Assembly: GCA_964436315.1 (NCBI GenBank)
Contig: CAYTCZ010000014.1
Span: forward strand, 1-44,555
Length of the DNA: 44,555 nucleotides
DNA from: CAYTCZ01 sp964436315
Lineage (GTDB): Bacteria > Actinomycetota > Thermoleophilia > Gaiellales > Gaiellaceae
Reading direction: 5' to 3'
Shown here: in pieces, positions 31,715 through 39,688 of the stretch
Layout of the letters: every line of letters begins with the position of its first letter
Position numbering within the stretch: position 1 is the first letter of the stretch
The notes under the pieces: generated by a model
What the model was told of the DNA's origin: nothing
Database searches by the model: none
Seen by the model: the letters and a program-made list of their open reading frames with translations, nothing else
Position numbers and translations under genes: made by a program

Positions 31715-34039
31715 TCACTCTTTTTGGAGAACGAGAGTTTCGCAATCGCACAGGAATCGCTTCTTTCCGTCGTACTTCGCTGGTCCATTGCAAGCGGAGC
31801 AGCATGTAGCATCCTCCACGGCCAACCAGGCGTCCAAAGCATCCTGCACTTCGTCGGGTGAGAACGGGGCGATGGGGTTCTTCTCGTGGGCGGTCCAATT
31901 TCGGAAGAAGGAAAGCTCCTCAAAGCTGTTCAGCACAGAGATCAAGAGGTGAGACTTTCCGAGTTTCGCCACTGCCCTTTTTCGCAACGCCCTCGTCAGG
32001 TCTGCAAGCGTCGGGTTCTGACGTCTGCTGAAACGAACCTCTGCCGCGAACGACTCGCAAATCAGCTGCAGCTGGGCCTCGACGTAGGGGCCAAGGAGGG
32101 CTCCGGCCTCATGCGGACGGTCGTTCTCGAGCTTTTCCCTCACCGCCTCGATTCGATTCACGACTTTGTGTGGTGGTTTGAAGCGAGCACCGATGGCAGG
32201 TGGGGGGTTCGCTACGAGTTCGTCGTGGTTCCAGTGACGGAGTGTCCGCTGTAGTCGCTCCCGCCATAGGTCATCGTGCGTGAGCAGCAGAATCTGCCAT
32301 TCATCGAACTCCTCACGAAGGAGGCTTACCACTCGAGGTCGCTTGTGGGCGTCGAAGCTGTTGATCACGTCGTCCAAGATCAGGAACTTGAAGTCGTGGT
32401 TATATGTCTTCGCGATCGCGAGCTGGACCGCCAGACCAAAGCTGTTCAGCTGCGACTCACTCAGGGTCCGGTACGCCGGGCTGTGTGTTTCGCCGTAGAC
32501 CTCGACGGAGAGACGGGCGGCACTGCCCTTGTCGTCCAAAACCAACTGCGCCGCGTCCAGCCCTGGCGTTTTTTCTTCGAGGATAGCAAAGAACCTGCCC
32601 ACCAGGTCCGAGATACGCCCGAACTCAGTTCGCAAGTGCTCTAGATTTCGGCTGGCGTAGTGCTTCACGACCTTTTCGAAGGCGTCGCGACGTCTGGACA
32701 GGTGTTGGGCCTCAGTGAGTTCTCGCTGGTAGCGCTGCCACCCGTCGCCTATCTCCTTGAGTGTTCGAATCGCCGATTCGACCGTTTCGCCGTCTGCTCC
32801 AAGCCTGGCTTCAATCTCGGTCTGCTCGGTCTCGGCATTGGTGATGAGCCTCTCGGCGCACGAACGAAACTCGTCGGTTTCTGGAAGCGACTCGACTTCG
32901 AGACTTTCCACCTCGACAGCGATTGCCGAGGACACCGAGTCAATCAGGGCCAGTAGCGCCTGCGCCTCCGAGGCAACCTCTGCCGTCATGATGGAACAGG
33001 GATGCACGTGCGTTCGAGCCTCATTCAGCAAATGCAGCAGGGCAGTTCGGCGTTCCTCGAGCGCGTTTCGGTCCGTTCGCAGCGACGCGAGGCCATCCAG
33101 CTTCTGTGCCAGGTGTTGATCGAGGTTCGGGGCTACTTGATCGCACAACGGGCAGGCGGGATTCGTTCTCCCCGAAAGTGGTCTACCGGTTTCGTACAGT
33201 CTGAGAAACAGGGCTTCTGCCGCCGCCGCCTGATCCTCATGGAACTTTCTCGCATCGACGAGGAAGTCAGGCACTTTACGACCGAGCTCCGTACACGACG
33301 TGACAGCGGAATCGAGCACAACTTGGGCTCGGCGCATTCGGTCGATTTCGGTCGCGCGATCCTCGAGGTTCGTGCGTTTGATCGCGTCGGCGACCTCGCT
33401 TGCGTGAATCGACCGGTCGTTGTCGACACCGGCCGCCAGAAACAGCGCGCGAATTGCTTCGGGCATCTCATCCAAACTGCTGCCTGCGAGGTCCTCGATA
33501 TGACTCAGCGATTCGTTCGCAGATCTCTCAGCGTGTTCGACTTCCTTCGTAAACTTCCGCTGAGCCTTCTCTAGCTCCTTCTGGTACGCGCACTGTTCTT
33601 CGAGTCCCATGAGTCCCGCCAGGACCCCGAACTTTTTGGACTTCGTCTCCAGAACAAACGTCTTCAGGTCCGAATACCGGATCTGGCATGGCCGCACGAA
33701 ACGAGCCCCGAAGGCTTCGAACTCGGGCGACGTGTTACCTTCGTCCCAGCAGACGCGAACCGTGCGCGTCGGGTGGACAAGTTCGAGTTCCACCCAGCTC
33801 TCGGCCTCTTTCTTTGGCATGAAGCGGTTGCGGTAGGTTTCTTTGCCAGCACCTTCCCGCGATAGGTGTTCAATCTTGCCGGTCTGGAACCACTCCCATG
33901 CATCCGCAATGGAACTCTTGCCAGCTCCATTTCGACCGAAGACAGTGCAGCCAACGTAGCGCCCGTCGCGCATGAAGGGGATTTCGAGAGGTCCTTGGAT
34001 GCCTCGGAGTCCCCGGATGGTGAGCTTCTTAACTTTCAT
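31715..34039 (-). CDS. RloC-like ABC ATPase with zinc hook and C-terminal HEPN-like domain
   Basis: 774 residues. Walker A GRNGAGKSS (35-43), then coiled coils around a zinc hook ACPLCDQ (about 298, CxxC). The second ATPase half has signature LSESQ (about 525), Walker B FLILDDV, D-loop SFDAHK and H-loop LTHDD. After it comes a helical domain with FFRNWTAHE (about 713), R-N-x3-H of HEPN RNases. It ends with a Cys-rich tail (CSAC, CDC). A zinc-hooked ABC ATPase plus HEPN-type nuclease is the architecture of RloC, a translation-disabling anticodon nuclease linked to type I restriction loci, and such a locus lies next door. Start ATG 34039 has GAGGAGG upstream; earlier in-frame starts lie inside the upstream gene. 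Cleavage of tRNA is inferred only. Confidence 0.85.
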   Translation of the reverse strand: MKVKKLTIRGLRGIQGPLEIPFMRDGRYVGCTVFGRNGAGKSSIADAWEWFQTGKIEHLSREGAGKETYRNRFMPKKEAESWVELELVHPTRTVRVCWDEGNTSPEFEAFGARFVRPCQIRYSDLKTFVLETKSKKFGVLAGLMGLEEQCAYQKELEKAQRKFTKEVEHAERSANESLSHIEDLAGSSLDEMPEAIRALFLAAGVDNDRSIHASEVADAIKRTNLEDRATEIDRMRRAQVVLDSAVTSCTELGRKVPDFLVDARKFHEDQAAAAEALFLRLYETGRPLSGRTNPACPLCDQVAPNLDQHLAQKLDGLASLRTDRNALEERRTALLHLLNEARTHVHPCSIMTAEVASEAQALLALIDSVSSAIAVEVESLEVESLPETDEFRSCAERLITNAETEQTEIEARLGADGETVESAIRTLKEIGDGWQRYQRELTEAQHLSRRRDAFEKVVKHYASRNLEHLRTEFGRISDLVGRFFAILEEKTPGLDAAQLVLDDKGSAARLSVEVYGETHSPAYRTLSESQLNSFGLAVQLAIAKTYNHDFKFLILDDVINSFDAHKRPRVVSLLREEFDEWQILLLTHDDLWRERLQRTLRHWNHDELVANPPPAIGARFKPPHKVVNRIEAVREKLENDRPHEAGALLGPYVEAQLQLICESFAAEVRFSRRQNPTLADLTRALRKRAVAKLGKSHLLISVLNSFEELSFFRNWTAHEKNPIAPFSPDEVQDALDAWLAVEDATCCSACNGPAKYDGKKRFLCDCETLVLQKE

Positions 34040-34226
34040 CGCTGGCCTCCTCGCGCCGCCGCGAAAGGCCGTCGACCAGCGCCTCGGAGTCGAGCTTGCC
34101 ATCTCTGGTCGCACTCCTCACGAGCCGAAGCACCTCCGCGTCGAGCTGTTTGCAATGTACGGAATCGCGAAGCCACCGCTCTACGAATCCAGCGTGCTCT
34201 GCGCGGTTGGGGGTCTCAGACTCCAT
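34029..34226 (-). CDS. Small charged protein between unknown gene and ABC-HEPN gene
   Basis: 65 residues, mostly helical and charged (ERWLRDSVHCKQLDAEVLRLV, in part WLRDSVHCKQ; ending RRREEASDES). Its frame overlaps the end of the upstream gene and the start of the ABC ATPase by 11 bases each. GGAGG sits six bases before ATG 34226, favouring that over ATG 34232. This tight overlap and good ribosome binding site support a real gene. It could be a regulator, antitoxin-like inhibitor or subunit of the ATPase. No family recognised. Confidence 0.6.
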   Translation of the reverse strand: MESETPNRAEHAGFVERWLRDSVHCKQLDAEVLRLVRSATRDGKLDSEALVDGLSRRREEASDES

Positions 34227-34740
34227 GCTCATCCTCCGTAAATCGAACACTGATTTTGGACCCCGGTCCGCCAGGCACATCCATACCGCTCCGGAAGGAC
34301 AAACCGGCGCGCAGACTAGCGAGGAGCTCGTCAGGCTCCGGGTGCGTCCCGATCAACGCCTCCGACTTCGGGCGCGGCTTCTCGACAGTTCCAGCGCGGT
34401 ACACTTCCAAACTGCGGCCCTCTTCCGCTGCGCGGGTGCACATCGCGCGAACGTAGAAATGATTGAACTCTCCGTCAGCCAAGATCTCCGCCGCGTTGGT
34501 CGGAACCTTCTGACGCTTGCCGCTCTGAGTTTCGTAGTGCGTGCGAAGGTGTGAGCGCAAGGCAGCCGCGAACGAGACTGCATCTCCCGCTCGGACCGCG
34601 CGCCGGAGAAGGTCCGGGTATCGCTTGCGCCCCTCTTCGGTCAGTCTGTTTGACAGGTGCAGTTGTCCGGCTCGCTCGGCGCGATCGACCTCATCGAGCA
34701 TCTTCTCGCGGGTAAGTTCGTCGAGGTTCGTCAGTTTCAT
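34216..34740 (-). CDS. Unknown 174-residue protein leading the ABC-HEPN operon
   Basis: I do not recognise the family. The N-terminal half is helical and charged (TREKMLDEVDRAERAGQLH, EEGRKRYPDLLRRAVRAGDA). The middle includes NHFYVRAMCTRAAEEGRSLEVYRAG (in part FYVRAMCTRA). The tail is Gly/Pro-rich. There is no signal peptide or membrane span. It begins at ATG 34740 with GGAGGAACGAG before it and a sigma-type element 39 bases upstream. Three overlapping genes (this one, the 65-residue gene, the ABC-HEPN ATPase) look like a unit. A partner or specificity factor for the ATPase is plausible from position only. Confidence 0.72.
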   Translation of the reverse strand: MKLTNLDELTREKMLDEVDRAERAGQLHLSNRLTEEGRKRYPDLLRRAVRAGDAVSFAAALRSHLRTHYETQSGKRQKVPTNAAEILADGEFNHFYVRAMCTRAAEEGRSLEVYRAGTVEKPRPKSEALIGTHPEPDELLASLRAGLSFRSGMDVPGGPGSKISVRFTEDEHGV

Positions 34741-34772
34741 CTCGTTCCTCCAGGTCAGTGGTTACTGCAGGG

Positions 34773-34800
34773 GAGGACGGAGGAAGGGCGGTTGCTGACA
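34773..34800 (-). promoter_or_regulatory. ECF-type promoter element, site E
   Basis: On the minus strand, TGTCAGCAAC, ten bases, then CCGTCCTC. TGTCAG runs 34800 to 34795 and CCGTCCTC runs 34780 to 34773. The CGTC is 39 bases from ATG 34740. It shows C at the seventh position and C in CGTCCTC, the only site with that base. Confidence 0.78.
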
Positions 34801-34891
34801 CATTGCAGGCGAACTTTTCCGGAGCCGGAGGAACCGTGGACAAATCGCCGATAATGATCGAGGCTCATGGTCCACAGAGCACGAGGGGAAA

Positions 34892-35986
34892 GTGGGGATA
34901 GATTCAACAACACGCTGGACGCTGTTCCTCGACGAATCGGGGGACTTTTCCGATGTATCTGAGCGCGTCATTGTCGCTGGTCTCTGCGTCGCTGAGCGAC
35001 TCGACGCTAACTTTCGGTCCAGATTTCGACGTTCAGGTGAGCAGGCTGCACCCCTGGTTCCCTGGCCTCACCACCGCTGGATGGTGAAGAGGGCGTCGAT
35101 GTACGTCGTCTGGCGAGAAATCGCGCCGCACTCGTCAGTAGCGTTGCAGAAGCCGATCGAGGATGCGCTCGCGACGAGCCGGGATTTCTTGGACCGCGAA
35201 CACACGGATCAGCTCAACTCGATCCGAAGCGCCGTGGCCGAGAACCGCTCTCCGCACTACGAAACAGTCCGGGAAATGGACAGGTCGCTGCAACTTCACT
35301 GTCCCCACGAGTTCCAGGTCCTGCAGGCATACGCACACGAAAGCACCGGGAACTGCGCGAGGGTCTTTGCCGAGCTGACCGAGCAGCTCTTGACGGGCCA
35401 AGAAGCCTTCATCGTCTTGGCGTCCGAATCCTCCATCGGCGACTCCGCCGACCCGAGGGGCGATCGGTACCTCAACATCTTGCAGTGTGCGCTCGAACGC
35501 GTGGGCGTCGAGCTCGCTCGCACGGAGCGTTCAGGGCGGCATACCGTGGATGTGAATGTGGCGTCCCGGGATGTGAACGATCCGATCCTCGGCAGGACGA
35601 GGCTCAGTCAACAGCGCCTGAGCTCGGTGTGCTCGGCCGCCAAGCCTGCGCAGGGTGACGTATTCCTGATCGCAGCGTCGGTCTCCCCTTTCAACGCGGA
35701 GACGGACCCCGGTATCGTCATGGCGGACATGGTCTCCAACTATCTCTGGGGGGAGGTTTTGAGGTCACCCACACTCGCGAAGCTGCGAAAACGGAGCATT
35801 GAGTACTTCAGCCTGACGCTGGACGCCGGCGCACCGGCGCTACCCCAGGCATCGGCTACCGGGATCGCTCGGGTCGCCATCGACACGAGTCGTGAATTCG
35901 ACGTTGAAGGAGGTCTCGGGAATGCATCTCCGTGGGTGAGCGAACAGGCTGCAGCCTGGATCGCCTACTCGGGAGGTTCACGATGA
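34892..35986 (+). CDS. DUF3800 family protein (predicted RNase-H-like enzyme)
   Basis: 364 residues. The N-terminal LFLDESGDF (DESG at 14-17) is the hallmark of DUF3800. GIVMADMVSNYLW in the last third matches the conserved A-D helix of the same family, whose Asp/Glu residues are thought to form an RNase-H-like metal site. DUF3800 genes are common in defence and mobile-element neighbourhoods. The start is GTG at 34892, preceded by GAGGGG. It overlaps the sigma factor gene by ATGA, so the two are coupled. No TGTCAG element precedes it. The operon for the sigma factor therefore appears to use another promoter that I cannot identify with confidence. Confidence 0.82.
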   Translation: MGIDSTTRWTLFLDESGDFSDVSERVIVAGLCVAERLDANFRSRFRRSGEQAAPLVPWPHHRWMVKRASMYVVWREIAPHSSVALQKPIEDALATSRDFLDREHTDQLNSIRSAVAENRSPHYETVREMDRSLQLHCPHEFQVLQAYAHESTGNCARVFAELTEQLLTGQEAFIVLASESSIGDSADPRGDRYLNILQCALERVGVELARTERSGRHTVDVNVASRDVNDPILGRTRLSQQRLSSVCSAAKPAQGDVFLIAASVSPFNAETDPGIVMADMVSNYLWGEVLRSPTLAKLRKRSIEYFSLTLDAGAPALPQASATGIARVAIDTSREFDVEGGLGNASPWVSEQAAAWIAYSGGSR

Positions 35987-36699
35987 CCCTGGTGGAGGCC
36001 TACATAGCGTTGCGCAGTCCGAACGCTGGGCGCGGGGAGCAGGAGGAGTCGTTCGCAGTCATCTTTGCGCTGCTGAGGGACGAGGCCCGCCGCTGGACAA
36101 AAGAATCGGCGCGTCAGGAAGAGATTGCCAGCACCGTGCTCGTGAAGCTCTGGGAAGCGCGCAAGGGGATCGACAGGGTTGAAGAGCCCCAGGTGCGCTC
36201 CTACCTGGCGAGAGCTGTCAAAAATACCTTCCTCGATCAGGAGAGGTATTCGAAGCGAACTTCTGAGCTTCCAGAGCAACTACAGGCCCCCGCTTCGACC
36301 GGGCCGAGTCTGGACGAACTCTTTGCCGAACTAGGGGAACGGTCCACGATCATCGAGACCGGGTCGCCAGACCCCCTGGCGGAACTCGTGGGGTTCCTGC
36401 GGGATACCGTCGCAGCCGACCTGAGAAGGGATGCGGTGCAGACGGCGCAGGAGGCTCTCGATCAGATGCTCAGAATCACGCAGCAAGAGATCACGTTTGA
36501 CGAGCTCGTGCTAGAACTGGCCGCCAAGAGCGAAACCACGGAGGGAAAGGCACGACAGCTTGTTCACCAGCGACACAGCCGTACACGAAAGCGGATGCAC
36601 GAGCGGTTGGACAGGTACGAGCTGAGCGAGTTCGACAGGCGGGCGTTACACGCGTGCATCACCACGTTGAGAAGTCGCGAGGCCTCTTCGGATGACTAA
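35983..36699 (+). CDS. ECF-type RNA polymerase sigma factor
   Basis: 238 residues. Region 2 (about 20-90) is recognisable: EESFAVIFALLRDEARRW, EIASTVLVKLWEARKGI (helix 2.2-like) and VRSYLARAVKNTFLDQERY (2.3-2.4). A linker of about 70 residues follows, longer than usual. Region 4 (about 165-215) shows ITFDELVLELAAKSETTEG followed by KARQLVHQRHSRTRKRM, the -35-binding helix-turn-helix. ATG 35983 overlaps the DUF3800 stop, with GGGAGG upstream. Two sigma domains only, so ECF class. It is the only sigma factor in the window, and seven units share a bipartite element with a CGTC -10-like box typical for ECF sigmas, so I infer it reads them. Confidence 0.88.
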   Translation: MTLVEAYIALRSPNAGRGEQEESFAVIFALLRDEARRWTKESARQEEIASTVLVKLWEARKGIDRVEEPQVRSYLARAVKNTFLDQERYSKRTSELPEQLQAPASTGPSLDELFAELGERSTIIETGSPDPLAELVGFLRDTVAADLRRDAVQTAQEALDQMLRITQQEITFDELVLELAAKSETTEGKARQLVHQRHSRTRKRMHERLDRYELSEFDRRALHACITTLRSREASSDD

Positions 36700-36701
36700 A
36701 A

Positions 36702-36730
36702 TGTCAGGAACGTGAGACGACCACGTCTTC
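36702..36730 (+). promoter_or_regulatory. ECF-type promoter element, site F
   Basis: On the plus strand, TGTCAGGAAC, then CACGTCTTC ending at 36730. TGTCAG is 36702-36707 and CGTC 36724-36727, one base further apart than at the minus-strand sites but equal to site G. It begins two bases after the sigma gene stop. A reverse copy of TGTCAG lies at 36734-36739, forming an inverted pair. Confidence 0.72.
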
Positions 36731-36778
36731 GGGCTGACAGTCCGCGTAATCAATGCGGGCAAAATCAGGATGACTGTT

Positions 36779-37819
36779 ATGTCTAAGTTTACCGACGAAG
36801 AGTTGAGAGCGCTCGGCCTGCAGTTGGACCCGGAAGCTGAAAACGGTTTCACGCAAGGTGAGGAATACTCGGGGATGCTCGAATCCGAGGCCGCCCGCGG
36901 CGACACGGCGAGGGCCTGGAGTTTCGACGAAACCATCGCGGAGGGGCACTCGGCAGAGTTCGTTTCAATGGCCGGCTTCGCTTTCGAGCGGTTCGAGGAG
37001 AGACCTTCGGTCTGGCGCGTTTATCCGCCCGCCGGGGGGGCCACCGTACGGGAGGTTCGCGGCGGCGGTGTTCGCAAAGAGTACGGCGGCGAGGTCATCT
37101 TCGTCGACTTCGAGAAGAGCGGCGCCGTGGCTCTCGAGTCCGTAAACTCCAATCGGGTTGTGGTGGCGAAGTACGGCGACGGCAGGGCTGTCGTGAAAGA
37201 GCTCATTCCAGCGAACGAACGGTGGCATCCAGTCAAGCTGGATTCGAACGTCGCAGAATGGTTGAAAGGTCTCGATGACCCCTGGCTCGAAGGAGCGGTC
37301 ACTCGCAAACTGGAACTCGAGATGCCCTGGCAGCATTTTGTCGCTGTGGGCACGTTCGTACGAATGCGTCGGAGAGAGCCGGCGTCATCGGTCGACCTCG
37401 CCCGGCGACTCTTGGCCGGGGAGGAACCACCCGAACTGAACCGTGAACGGGATTGGGCTGCGAATCTGCCAGCGGCAAAGCTCCGCGTCCTCGAGCACAT
37501 GGGTCTGACGGTTGCGGAAGCAGTTCTCGAAAAGCTCGGTGAACTCGAATCTGATTGGGATGCCGGGGAGTCGATTACCGCGACCGAACTGCTGGATGTC
37601 CTCCATCTCCGAGATGACCTTGCTTCAGCACAGATGCTGTTGCAGGCAGCGGGGTCGATCACGCTCGATTCCGTTCTGCAGGAGATCGATGACCGGGCTG
37701 GCGTTCTCGCAAGCAGTTGGGGTGAAGAGTTTGACCTGAGTGGAGACGAACGTTTGCGCCGCGCCGTTCTCAGCGACCCCGACGGTTGGTGGACTCGGAT
37801 GTCGGGGGCACAGCACTGA
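36779..37819 (+). CDS. Unknown soluble protein between sigma factor and Lon-like protease
   Basis: 346 residues, no family recognised. The first about 130 residues look mixed alpha/beta (SVWRVYPPAGGATVREVRGG in part, EVIFVDFEKSGAVALESV). The C-terminal half is helical (SSVDLARRLLAGEEPPEL, ASAQMLLQAAGSI). No signal peptide or membrane span. ATG 36779 has CAGGA eight bases upstream. ATG 36770 is in frame but has its Shine-Dalgarno-like bases too close. Its stop overlaps the Lon-like start as TGATG. It has its own site F, so it could be a feedback anti-sigma factor, or a substrate of the protease. Those roles come from context only. Confidence 0.7.
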   Translation: MSKFTDEELRALGLQLDPEAENGFTQGEEYSGMLESEAARGDTARAWSFDETIAEGHSAEFVSMAGFAFERFEERPSVWRVYPPAGGATVREVRGGGVRKEYGGEVIFVDFEKSGAVALESVNSNRVVVAKYGDGRAVVKELIPANERWHPVKLDSNVAEWLKGLDDPWLEGAVTRKLELEMPWQHFVAVGTFVRMRRREPASSVDLARRLLAGEEPPELNRERDWAANLPAAKLRVLEHMGLTVAEAVLEKLGELESDWDAGESITATELLDVLHLRDDLASAQMLLQAAGSITLDSVLQEIDDRAGVLASSWGEEFDLSGDERLRRAVLSDPDGWWTRMSGAQH

Positions 37820-39528
37820 TGAAACACGAGTGGCTGCGCCCCGACGGGCAACCCAAGCCAGATTTGGCAACCAAACCGGGGGCTTTCGACCGCCTCGATG
37901 CCGGACCCTGGTTCTGGCCTCGGGAAGACCAAGAAGCGTTGATGGAACTGGCCGAGGCGAACCGGCCGGAAGGTCGTCCCGCCCCCCGTCCCGGTGTGGT
38001 GCCGTTGGTCACGGTCGGTGACCAAGGGCCTGGGCTTTGGACCCTGGAGCGAGGGGGGCGATTTCCACTACACCAGAGAGCAAGGGACGCATGGACCACC
38101 GCCGTAAGCGCCGTTCCTCGCTGTGTCCCTCTGATCTGGACACGCGACTGCGTGCCGCGTGCTGAAGAGCTTGTCGCTCGGCGGGTTCACGGGCGTGGGG
38201 AGTACCTCGACGGTGGCTCCTTTGGGGTAGCGTTCGCTTTCGCCGCGGTGTCGTGCAACCTCGAACTGACCGTCCCCCATGATTTGATTGCCTCGGCAGC
38301 GCTGAACGTCAACGGTGTGCTTCAGCCTGTTGAGGGCTTGGAGCAGAAGATTCAGGTGGTCGCTACGAATGCGCCAACCGTATGTCGTTTCATCGTCTGC
38401 TGCGAGCAGTCGCAACTGGCCGAGGCCGCAGCTTCTCCGTTTACCCACCTCAAAGTCATCCCTTGCACGACACTCACGGAAGCGCTGACGATAGCCTTCG
38501 GGGACTTCCTCGAACCGGCCGCAACTGCCAGCTTGAACTCAGGACAGCGTGAGAGGTTTATCGAGAACACTTTTCGGCTTGCGTTAGGAAGGAGGGACAA
38601 CGTTGCGGAGTGGGACCCTGTAATCCAAGCCGCTGGTTGCGCTCTCGAGTGGGAACTCTCGGACCAACTGCGCCGCAAGCTCGAGTTCGCGCGAGCCATT
38701 GCTGAGCGACACCAGGAGAATCGCGGTGACCTTCCGTTGCCGCCGGACCAGTGGTTTCAAACGCTCCGTCAGCCTCTGCGGCTCAACGCGGTTGCACACA
38801 CGGTCCAGCAGTCTGCGGACACTGGAGTTCCGACTCCTGGGGATGCTCTCAGGCTCGCCGAACGCCATCTCACGCAAGGGCGGGGTTCGGAGGCCTTTCC
38901 GCCACACCTGCGGTTACTGGGTGCCTATGGCCGGCTGCTCTACATCGTGGGCGAACACAAAGCCGCGTACGAGATCGAGCGGGAGGCAATTACGGAGTGG
39001 CTCGAGCGGTGGGAGTGGACAGAAGTCTCTTACCCACTGTCGTTCGCGTATCTGATTGCAGCTGCGTTGGGGGATGCGAACGCGTACGAACAGCTTACTG
39101 ATCTGGACGCACACTGGCGTCAGCTTGCCGGCGCCTCCCCGCCAGGAGCTGCGTACGTGGAGCTAGCTCGCGGACGTGCTGCTGTTGAGTGCAAACGCGC
39201 TAAAGCGTCCGAGCGCCTGCTTCGTCCTCTGGTGGCGAGTCCCGATCTGCCCGGGCACGTTGTCGGGTCCGCTAAATTCTGGCTGGGCCGGGCCCTTCTC
39301 CTGCAGGATCAGGAGGAAGAGGCGGAGGCCATTTGGAACGAGCTCGAAGAGTCGACAGATCCCCTTGGCTCCATGGCCCGCGACGTTTGTGCGATCCATC
39401 GCAGGACGGACGCCGGCGCGATGCAACGTCTGATGGCGAAGCAATTCATTGCGCGCCAGATCCGGGACCAGACCGAGGAAGCTGGCCGCTCAGTTCCCGA
39501 GGCGCTGGTCCGCTATCTTCCCTACTAG
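37819..39528 (+). CDS. Lon-like (S16) serine protease domain with helical repeats, no AAA module
   Basis: 569 residues. Residues about 110-235 resemble the Lon protease domain. EYLDGGSFGVAFAFA supplies the catalytic Ser (about 132), as in Lon DGPSAG. LQPVEGLEQKIQVV supplies the Lys (about 176), as in Lon GGLKEK. The Ser-Lys dyad looks intact. No Walker motifs are visible, so unlike Lon it is not an unfoldase. The C-terminal half (about 330-560) consists of helical TPR-like repeats, likely for binding a partner. ATG 37819 overlaps the upstream stop. With the sigma factor and unknown protein next door, regulated cleavage of an anti-sigma or of an effector is an attractive inference. Confidence 0.8.
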   Translation: MKHEWLRPDGQPKPDLATKPGAFDRLDAGPWFWPREDQEALMELAEANRPEGRPAPRPGVVPLVTVGDQGPGLWTLERGGRFPLHQRARDAWTTAVSAVPRCVPLIWTRDCVPRAEELVARRVHGRGEYLDGGSFGVAFAFAAVSCNLELTVPHDLIASAALNVNGVLQPVEGLEQKIQVVATNAPTVCRFIVCCEQSQLAEAAASPFTHLKVIPCTTLTEALTIAFGDFLEPAATASLNSGQRERFIENTFRLALGRRDNVAEWDPVIQAAGCALEWELSDQLRRKLEFARAIAERHQENRGDLPLPPDQWFQTLRQPLRLNAVAHTVQQSADTGVPTPGDALRLAERHLTQGRGSEAFPPHLRLLGAYGRLLYIVGEHKAAYEIEREAITEWLERWEWTEVSYPLSFAYLIAAALGDANAYEQLTDLDAHWRQLAGASPPGAAYVELARGRAAVECKRAKASERLLRPLVASPDLPGHVVGSAKFWLGRALLLQDQEEEAEAIWNELEESTDPLGSMARDVCAIHRRTDAGAMQRLMAKQFIARQIRDQTEEAGRSVPEALVRYLPY

Positions 39529-39637
39529 TTCGGCAACACCTGCGCTCTGGACCCACAACGCTATGCGGCGTCAGGGGCCGCTAGAAAGCTTCTCTTGGTT
39601 GTTGGTCACCGTTTGGTTCATGTTCAACCGCCAGAAG

Positions 39638-39666
39638 TGTCAGCACGATCGAAGGAGCACGTCTTC
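39638..39666 (+). promoter_or_regulatory. ECF-type promoter element, site G
   Basis: On the plus strand, TGTCAGCACG (39638-39647), then CACGTCTTC ending at 39666. CGTC 39660-39663 is 29 bases from ATG 39689. Spacing equals site F, one base longer than sites A-E. It lies in the 160-base gap after the Lon-like gene and would drive the SbcD/YhaN pair. Confidence 0.75.
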
Positions 39667-39688
39667 TCCCCGACTTTGAGGAGAAGCC

